From positions 5,828,001 to 5,892,000 of the forward strand of contig JAWPMV010000001.1 in the NCBI GenBank assembly GCA_033391075.1: DNA of 64,000 bases, read 5' to 3'. The position numbers were made by a program, and so were the translations under genes. A model generated the notes under the pieces. It made no database searches. It was not told the origin of the DNA and was given only the letters and a program-made list of their open reading frames with translations. Of the stretch, positions 58,774-64,000 are shown piece after piece. Source of the DNA: Bacteroidia bacterium. GTDB lineage: Bacteria; Bacteroidota; Bacteroidia; J057. Position 1 is the first letter of the stretch. Each line of letters opens with the position of its first letter.

Positions 58774-59715
58774 TTAAGAGGCGTAGGAAAGTTCTGCTTC
58801 CCAAACCTCCGCGGCATAAGTCCTGGCTTTCCGCAACACATCATACTCAATCCCCAAAACCTGATGGGCTTCCTTCAATCTTGCATTTTCAGCTTGTTGG
58901 AAATATTTGCTGGCCTTATGGAGTAGTTTATTATCGACCGTTTCCTCGATATAAGGCTTCAAGTCCACATGACCTGCACGATGCAAAGTACTCAGGTACT
59001 CTTCTACAGTAGAAAGTTTCACCTTTCTGCGCTTTGCAATCTCATCTGGAGCCATTCCCGCCTGATATAAGTCTCTCACCTTGCGATGGCTCGGATAATT
59101 GGCACGAGTATAGATACCGGTTTTATCATCCAGGGCTTTCTTCTCCATGACGCGACCAATCTCAGCAATTATGAGCAAACGCACACGCTCTTCGGCCTCT
59201 TCCATACCTGCAATCTGATTTAGTTCAGCCATGGTTTCAGGCATATGTTTTACGATCTGACGAAGGGTATAATTGGTAAAAAGTTCATAGGGTTCACAGC
59301 TCATCTCTTCAGCCAAATCCTTGCGAACTTTGCGAAGCTCAAGGCTGAGATCAAATTGGTACCAGGCTTGTTTGACCTCGGAAGCATCAACTTCCATTTT
59401 TTCTGGATTAGTCAACCAACTTTCTCCTTTTTCAGTGATAGAGATAGTACCAAATTGTGGGTCCTTTACTTCCAGCATTTCGAGCTTGATGAGATACTCT
59501 ATAACTCCAATTATCCTACCGAAAAATACATCCTCCAGGCTTCCAAAAGTCTCCAGGTCCTCGTGATTTATATTCCGTAAAGGAAAGCGTTTATCGCCTG
59601 TAACAATTCGCTGCACATAATCAGGAGCAAATGATTTCTCCAATAGCAATACGGTTTTCAAAATTTGTACTGCCTCCTCATGGATCTGCGTTTTCGTGTT
59701 TCTCTGCTTTTTCAT
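58774..59715 (-). CDS. Orphan RecQ C-terminal protein (RQC-HRDC-HTH), paralogue 1
   Basis: The 313-aa protein has three domains usually found at the C-terminus of RecQ helicases. There is an RQC winged helix (about residues 12-105: FAPDYVQRIVTGDKRF ... DLETFGSLEDVFFGRIIGVIEYLI), an HRDC-like bundle (about 160-220: FTNYTLRQIVKHMPETMAELNQIAGM), and an HTH_40 domain (about 230-300: LYQAGMAPDEIAKRRKVKLSTVEEYL). No helicase motif is present. It may bind structured or G-rich DNA without unwinding it. A paralogue lies 129 bp upstream on the same strand. Confidence 0.82.
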   Translation of the reverse strand: MKKQRNTKTQIHEEAVQILKTVLLLEKSFAPDYVQRIVTGDKRFPLRNINHEDLETFGSLEDVFFGRIIGVIEYLIKLEMLEVKDPQFGTISITEKGESWLTNPEKMEVDASEVKQAWYQFDLSLELRKVRKDLAEEMSCEPYELFTNYTLRQIVKHMPETMAELNQIAGMEEAEERVRLLIIAEIGRVMEKKALDDKTGIYTRANYPSHRKVRDLYQAGMAPDEIAKRRKVKLSTVEEYLSTLHRAGHVDLKPYIEETVDNKLLHKASKYFQQAENARLKEAHQVLGIEYDVLRKARTYAAEVWEAELSYAS

Positions 59716-59754
59716 TGTGTTTATGGTTATTAGTTGGAAATAATTTATTTCTGG

Positions 59755-59840
59755 GTGTTGTAGTGTTGTAGTGTTGTAGTGTTGTAGTGTTGTAGTTGGA
59801 TTGATAAGAATTTGAACTATAGCACTAAAACACTTCCAAA
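59755..59840. repeat. GTGTTGTA tandem octamer array, copy 4
   Basis: Five perfect tandem copies of GTGTTGTA run from 59755 to 59794, followed by a partial GTTGGATT. A weak mirror segment (GCACTAAAACACTT) lies at 59822. It sits between the two RQC paralogue genes, just behind the upstream one. This is the purest copy of the octamer family in the window. Confidence 0.8.
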
Positions 59841-59844
59841 CCTC

Positions 59845-60795
59845 CTATGAAGCCATCTTCACCTCATCTCTGCCGACAAGGACTCTTGAGACATACAACT
59901 TGCATAGTTTGAGCCTATCATAGTCGATCCCTAATTCTTCATAAGCTTTCTTAAGACTGCTTTCGGGACTATTCAGAAAATACATACTGCCTTTCTCCAA
60001 ATCCTCTCCCGCCAATCGGTCTTCAATCCAGGGTTTCAGGTCAATTTCTCCAGCTTTGTGAAGATTGCTTAGGTAGTTCTCTACTGTATGCAACTGTACG
60101 GATCTTCTTTGGGCGATTTCCTCTAAACTCACTCCTGATTCAAAAAGAGCTTTTACTTCCTGATGTGCAGCCGCTTGCACTTTTTTGAGAAAACGGTTTT
60201 TATCATCCTGGGCTTTTTCCTTCATGATGATCTCTATGACAGAAATTATAGAGGGGCCAAATCGATTTGCTTTATAGTCTCCAAAGCCCGGAATCATTTT
60301 CAATTCCTGCAAGTCTTTCGGTTTATCATCTATAATTCTGGCCAGGGTATAATCAGTAAAAACTCTGAAAGGAGGTTTATCTTCCTGCCTCGCCAGGGTA
60401 TTTCTCAGCTGCCTAAGTCCCAGCAGAAGTTTTTTATCATAAGGACTTGTTCGGAGCTCGCTGGATTTCACAATCAGCTCACTGGGATAGGCAAGAAATT
60501 CTTCTCCTTTCCTGCTTATTCCAATCGAGCCATATCGTGAATTTGTCACTTGCAAGAAGTGGTTCCGCAACAAATAACTGATCAGATTGCGAATGCGCTC
60601 ACTATGCTTAGCTTTCATGCTTCCATAGGTTTCCAATTCTCTGTGATTCTCTTCTCGGAATCCAAAGTTCTCGGAGGCTCGCAGGATACGCGTGATATAA
60701 TTGATCCCATACTTCTGGTCCAGCAGGACCACCGTTTTCAAGATCAGATGTGCTTCTTCTTTAATATTCACCAGTGCTTCCAGTAAAAGTTGCAT
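59845..60795 (-). CDS. Orphan RecQ C-terminal protein (RQC-HRDC-HTH), paralogue 2
   Basis: The ATG at 60795 is preferred to a TTG at 60855, since paralogue 1 starts at the matching place. The domain order is identical: RQC (LDQKYGINYITRILRASENFGF ... ELETYGSMKAKHSERIRNLISYLL), HRDC-like (FTDYTLARIIDDKPKDLQELKMIPGFG) and HTH_40 (LFESGVSLEEIAQRRSVQLHTVENYL). The two proteins are clearly related but well diverged, so the duplication is old. The helicase part is absent here too. Confidence 0.82.
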   Translation of the reverse strand: MQLLLEALVNIKEEAHLILKTVVLLDQKYGINYITRILRASENFGFREENHRELETYGSMKAKHSERIRNLISYLLRNHFLQVTNSRYGSIGISRKGEEFLAYPSELIVKSSELRTSPYDKKLLLGLRQLRNTLARQEDKPPFRVFTDYTLARIIDDKPKDLQELKMIPGFGDYKANRFGPSIISVIEIIMKEKAQDDKNRFLKKVQAAAHQEVKALFESGVSLEEIAQRRSVQLHTVENYLSNLHKAGEIDLKPWIEDRLAGEDLEKGSMYFLNSPESSLKKAYEELGIDYDRLKLCKLYVSRVLVGRDEVKMAS

Positions 60796-61109
60796 TGTGT
60801 TTTCGCTTTGAGTTTGGCTTATGGTACAAAGCTGCACTTTAGGTTTGTATAACAAATGGAAAACTATATGCCTTTGGTAAGGTTAAAAACAGCTAAAAAG
60901 ACCAGAAAAGGATCAACACAAAGAAATAAAAATCTGATAACCAATCACTTATATAAACATCGGCGAGTCTCAAAAAGTAAATATAGAAAGCCTTTTCCCT
61001 CCATATTTTCAGCAGAAATAAGCGAAAACAAGGCCTTTGGCTATTTCTGCAACATTATAATACTCTAGCGAAATTTGCTTTTATTTAAATGGATGATCAA
61101 GATTTGATT
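60796..61109. other. Intergenic stretch, divergent promoters
   Basis: About 314 bp between the leftward RQC gene and the rightward T9SS cargo gene. A 70-codon ORF at 60856 is very basic and shows no family, so it is not called. No hairpin or repeat stands out. Confidence 0.4.
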
Positions 61110-61841
61110 ATGTTCAAAGCGTTCTTTACCACCTGTTTCCTTGCCATTTCAATCTTTGCCTTTGCTCAAGAGAGAAGGAGTTGCGATTGTTTTAGTACAG
61201 AAATCTCTCACGCGAAAGATACTCTCAATTCCTGCCGTTATTATGAGTTTACTGTCCGTAATGATGGAGCTTGTCTTAGGGGCCTCTCCAATTTCACAAT
61301 GGAAATAGAATGTGGACAAGCTTCAAATATCTGGAGTTCGCTGAACAGCCCGATAGAAAACAATTTTCAAGATCCCAATAATGGTCTCTCAGGTTTTAAA
61401 GTAGATGGGATACAGGGATTTGGAGAAGATATGATTCCAGATTCTTTTGTAGTAGGATTTACCTTTTGTCCGGATGATGATTATTGCGCAGACTTACAAT
61501 CCTATTGGGAACCCATAGTAGCATACAAAGCCGGACGATGTATCATTTATGACACCCTGGACCTATCATATCTTCCCGGTTTTCAACCTCATACCATTCT
61601 TGCTCCCAATCCCAGCAATGGGCCTATGAGTTTTACGTTTACAACACCAGGGCCTGGATATGCAAAGCTTGAAATTCTGGACCTCTTTGGCAATATTCTT
61701 TATACGCCCATGAATGGGTATTTTAAGCGGCAACAAAGGCTGCATCCCAGTTTTGACACAAACCAACTGCAAGCGGGGATATACCTCTATAAAGTCAGTA
61801 CACCTTATGGGAGTAGTACAGGGCGATTTATTGTGGAGTGA
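61110..61841 (+). CDS. T9SS cargo protein with type A sorting domain
   Basis: The ATG at 61110 gives a signal peptide (FKAFFTTCFLAISIFAFAQ); the ATG at 61089 would add seven polar residues. The mature part is Cys-rich (RSCDCFSTE, DSCRYY-like spacing, FCPDDDYC), suggesting disulfides. The C-terminus is a type IX sorting domain: ILAPNPSNGPMSFTF, then LEILDLFGNILY and LQAGIYLYKVST. It should be secreted across the outer membrane. The function of the mature part is unknown. Confidence 0.82.
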   Translation: MFKAFFTTCFLAISIFAFAQERRSCDCFSTEISHAKDTLNSCRYYEFTVRNDGACLRGLSNFTMEIECGQASNIWSSLNSPIENNFQDPNNGLSGFKVDGIQGFGEDMIPDSFVVGFTFCPDDDYCADLQSYWEPIVAYKAGRCIIYDTLDLSYLPGFQPHTILAPNPSNGPMSFTFTTPGPGYAKLEILDLFGNILYTPMNGYFKRQQRLHPSFDTNQLQAGIYLYKVSTPYGSSTGRFIVE

Positions 61842-61847
61842 TTGGGC

Positions 61848-62351
61848 TTAGTAAGGTCTTTCTCCCTCAATATTTCCTTTAGGGTCATAGAGACAAACCC
61901 ATAGAAAGGTACTTCCATCCAGACAGGTTCCCCTGGCACATCCCAGTTTTTTTGAATTGGCCCAGACTAACTGTTTGTAGGAATCACAGGAACCTCTCCC
62001 CAATAAACAAGTATCCTGATCGTAATCATAGGCATTGACGGAATTGGCCCAGAGGTTAACGCTTTGCCTTTCAGTATTCAATCCAAAAGCAAACAGACCA
62101 TTTTGACCCAAATCCTCCATATTTTCGGGGATTTCACAATTTTCCAGGTCAAAGATTGCTTCAGCCTTTAGCGCCAGGTCTTCGTCCCATTCCAGATTTT
62201 CAATCCCCAGCTGAGAACGAATTTCATTATGAGCTTTTACCATATTTTGGGCAAAAATAGAAAGCTGTCCCGGGGGTGGGGTAAAGCCCGCTTCTTCTTC
62301 GCATGCAAAAAGGAGGATAAGCCCGGTAATAATAAGTAGCGTGTATTTCAT
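61848..62351 (-). CDS. CAP/SCP domain lipoprotein
   Basis: A lipoprotein signal ends at LLFACEE. The rest is a CAP (PR-1/SCP) domain: MVKAHNEIRSQLGIENLEWDEDLALKAE, then YKQLVWANSKKLGCARGTC and VCLYDPKGN. In most CAP proteins the fourth helix reads Gly-His-Tyr-Thr-Gln; here it is CDSYKQ, so one of the usual pocket His residues is absent. Two Cys pairs may be disulfides. Its role, perhaps lipid or peptide binding at the surface, is not known. Confidence 0.83.
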   Translation of the reverse strand: MKYTLLIITGLILLFACEEEAGFTPPPGQLSIFAQNMVKAHNEIRSQLGIENLEWDEDLALKAEAIFDLENCEIPENMEDLGQNGLFAFGLNTERQSVNLWANSVNAYDYDQDTCLLGRGSCDSYKQLVWANSKKLGCARGTCLDGSTFLWVCLYDPKGNIEGERPY

Positions 62352-62439
62352 AATAGATTTTTTTTATATCGATCATAGGATCGATGCATTATCCAGGATG
62401 AAATAGCTTTGTGGTTTCTTCTCTATGAATTTAGGAAAA

Positions 62440-62832
62440 TCAGCTTTCCCAAAGAACATACTTTTGTAAAAGCTTTTCGAGAATTTTTTCCGGCTCAGCA
62501 CATAATCCCGGATGTACCTTGGAACTCTGAATAATGGTGCTCCTCGTAGCCGTCAACCATCTGAAGCGACCTGCCTGATCCAGTTTCGCTATTTCCCCGC
62601 CTGCTTCACTTCCTTCACAGATCAATTCCCAGGCTTTCAGGTAGTTGTTTACCTCTTCCAGATCTATATCGGGGAAACTGGCCATCAGGCGTGCCTCATC
62701 TAAATGATATTTCACCTCCAGATACTTCTTTCGCTTGCTAAATAGGATAACTCCCACATTGAGGAATTCTTCCCGCTCAACCCTTGGGACAAGCCGGATG
62801 AATGCATATTCATATACCTGCTTATCTTGCAT
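62440..62832 (-). CDS. DUF3037 protein, partner of HipA-like kinase
   Basis: The 130-aa protein has the DUF3037 start YEYAFIRLVPRVEREEFLNVGVILFSKRKKYL, then FRWLTATRSTIIQSSKVHPGL. The gene overlaps the end of the HipA-like kinase gene by 11 bp. The two are repeatedly fused or paired in bacteria, but no activity is assigned to DUF3037. It could be a regulator or scaffold of the kinase. Confidence 0.85.
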   Translation of the reverse strand: MQDKQVYEYAFIRLVPRVEREEFLNVGVILFSKRKKYLEVKYHLDEARLMASFPDIDLEEVNNYLKAWELICEGSEAGGEIAKLDQAGRFRWLTATRSTIIQSSKVHPGLCAEPEKILEKLLQKYVLWES

Positions 62833-63601
62833 TTTCAGCTTCTATTCTAAAGGTGTCTATTTGAGAAAGTCGAGTAGAAATAAATTCCACATATGCTTTT
62901 CTCTTTTCTTCGGGTCCCAAAGGATCAGCCTCTTCTTTCAACCATTCTTCCGGAATCACTGAAACGATATCCGCTATGGTTTCTCTGCTAACCTGCTTAC
63001 GGATTTCTTCTTCAGCTTCTGCAAGTGCGTCCGCAATTCCCAGCATCACATGATCTTTGACTGCAGCAAAACCCCGTTTAGCATGTTCCTCCCAATTGTT
63101 CCAGGAATGGTGAAAATAAAGGGCAGCTCCATGATCGATGAGCCAAAGCTCTTTATTCCAGATCAACATATTGGTATTGCGATGGGTGCGATCAATATTG
63201 GTGATAAGGGCATCAAGCAAAACCACTTTTGAAGCACTCAATGCATCCGCTTCTGAGACTAGCGGATCAAAGGTAATCGCGCCCGCCAGATAATGCAGCC
63301 CAAGATTCAAGCCGACACTAAAGCGCAGCAGGTCCTGAATCTCCTCATCTGGCTCCGTTTTGCTGAAAGAAGCATCCAGGTTCATAAAAACCAACTCAGG
63401 CACTTTCAGTCCCATTGCTCTGGCCAGCTCTCCCCCTATCAATTCTGCAATCAGGGCTTTCTTTCCCTGGCCTGCACCTCTGAATTTTATCACATAAGGA
63501 AAATCATCATCTGCATCTACGATAGCAGGCAATGATCCTCCCTCCCGTAAGGGAGTTACATATCGAATTACATCCACCGTTCGGATCTCCGGCTTACTCA
63601 T
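62822..63601 (-). CDS. HipA-like kinase
   Basis: The 259-aa protein is much shorter than HipA (416 aa at 14157) and lacks the N-terminal HipA subdomain. It keeps kinase elements: YVIKFRGAGQGKKALIAE (Lys of the ATP site), TNIDRTHRNTNML (catalytic Asp and Asn) and LWLIDHGAALYF (metal Asp). It probably phosphorylates a protein or another substrate. DUF3037 follows with an 11-bp overlap. No HTH antitoxin gene is adjacent, so it is not a classic hipBA module. Confidence 0.85.
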   Translation of the reverse strand: MSKPEIRTVDVIRYVTPLREGGSLPAIVDADDDFPYVIKFRGAGQGKKALIAELIGGELARAMGLKVPELVFMNLDASFSKTEPDEEIQDLLRFSVGLNLGLHYLAGAITFDPLVSEADALSASKVVLLDALITNIDRTHRNTNMLIWNKELWLIDHGAALYFHHSWNNWEEHAKRGFAAVKDHVMLGIADALAEAEEEIRKQVSRETIADIVSVIPEEWLKEEADPLGPEEKRKAYVEFISTRLSQIDTFRIEAENAR

Positions 63602-63621
63602 GCGGGCAAGATAGCAAAACC

Positions 63622-64000
63622 TTATTTCTTCACACGCTTTGAACGCATGGCTTTTACTTTCTTGATTGAATCATCTTGGAGGAAATGCTGATATTCTTCA
63701 GAATCAGCAGCAAAAATGGCGACCTTGCCTTCTGCATTGCTGTGGACGCCCCAGCCATATCTTTTGGTGAGAGGAGAACTTCGAAAGCAGGGCTGACCTT
63801 TGGAGAAATAGGAAGCTCTTTGCTCTTCCATTTCGTAGGATTGAAATTCCTTTCTAATAGCAAAGACCCCAAAAAGTACTTCGTCTGAAGTGTATGTGTA
63901 GGGATTGTCAATGAGCATTTCAAATTGAAGATTTGCCACGGTCTTTTTATCAGCTTTTAGTGGAGGTACATCTCCCTGATCGATGGGACAATCTTCTGCA
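63622..64000 (-). CDS. DUF6157 family protein, 5' partial
   Basis: The frame stays open through the right edge: upstream of an internal Met at 63939 it reads EDCPIDQGDVPPLKADKKTVANLQF, the normal start region of DUF6157, so the true start lies outside. Family marks include DNPYTYTSDEVLF, SKGQPCFRSSPLTKRYGWGVH and a basic tail (KKVKAMRSKRVKK). The function is unknown. Confidence 0.85.
   Translation of the reverse strand, partial: AEDCPIDQGDVPPLKADKKTVANLQFEMLIDNPYTYTSDEVLFGVFAIRKEFQSYEMEEQRASYFSKGQPCFRSSPLTKRYGWGVHSNAEGKVAIFAADSEEYQHFLQDDSIKKVKAMRSKRVKK

Noticed and set aside
59755-59794. Tandem repeat as a CRISPR array
   Set aside because: Units are 8 bp with no spacers and no cas genes; it is a simple octamer array.
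60856-61068. 70-codon ORF between the RQC and T9SS genes
   Set aside because: It is very basic, shows no domain or helix pattern and sits in a divergent promoter gap; chance ORF more likely.

Overview
This 64 kb window is chromosomal DNA from a member of the Bacteroidota. The evidence is a TonB-dependent receptor paired with a DUF4249 lipoprotein, type IX secretion (T9SS) C-terminal sorting domains, Bacteroidota-type membrane-anchored AraC regulators, LytS/LytR-type two-component genes, a DUF3667 protein, and a Rho factor with a long charged insertion. A Saprospirales or Cytophagales lineage fits, but the sequence read here does not fix the order.

Left end, 1-6500: an accessory region, visibly more AT-rich than the rest up to about 3.5 kb. 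It holds the 3' part of a TOPRIM-domain gene, a DUF1508 gene with a 48-aa membrane-peptide ORF upstream, and a tightly overlapping operon of sigma factor, small helical protein and ImmA/IrrE metallopeptidase. Two attC-like palindromes frame that block. Next come a truncated copy of a metallophosphoesterase gene, an intact AbiEi/AbiEii-type (type IV) toxin-antitoxin pair with a palindromic operator, a decayed hipB ghost that keeps both operators, and a second truncated metallophosphoesterase copy.

6500-20700: a LytS/LytR two-component pair, a serine hydrolase, a DUF1028 protein, a membrane AraC regulator with direct-repeat sites before a hydrolase lipoprotein, an intact hipBA module, the full-length metallophosphoesterase, a Crp-like regulator with an oxidoreductase and a DJ-1-like protein, a ribosome hibernation factor and a DUF1295 membrane protein. 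The three metallophosphoesterase 5' ends and the two hipB loci show that duplication and deletion around toxin-antitoxin modules shaped 3.5-16.5 kb.

21000-38850: a 2H phosphoesterase, an M16 peptidase, an FAD oxidoreductase, a class D beta-lactamase-like protein, GNAT, DUF3667, RDD and epimerase genes. These are followed by a cobalamin riboswitch heading an operon of class I ribonucleotide reductase beta chain, thioesterase and a compact alpha chain. Then come a cytochrome c lipoprotein, serS and rho.

38900-64000: TonB receptor/DUF4249 with an AraC regulator, NUDIX, mltG, a C-terminal processing protease, rnpA-rpmH, FMN reductase, VanW, PadR, M1 peptidase, a T9SS-associated surface pair, a second serine hydrolase, an ECF sigma factor with a four-helix membrane partner, two tandem orphan RecQ C-terminal (RQC-HRDC-HTH) proteins, a T9SS cargo protein, a CAP lipoprotein, a HipA-like kinase/DUF3037 pair and a DUF6157 gene running off the right edge.

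Most promising for undescribed biology: the sigma/helical/ImmA-IrrE operon, the toxin-antitoxin plus metallophosphoesterase mosaic, the tandem helicase-less RQC proteins, and an 8-bp GTGTTGNN repeat family found at four gene 3' ends.
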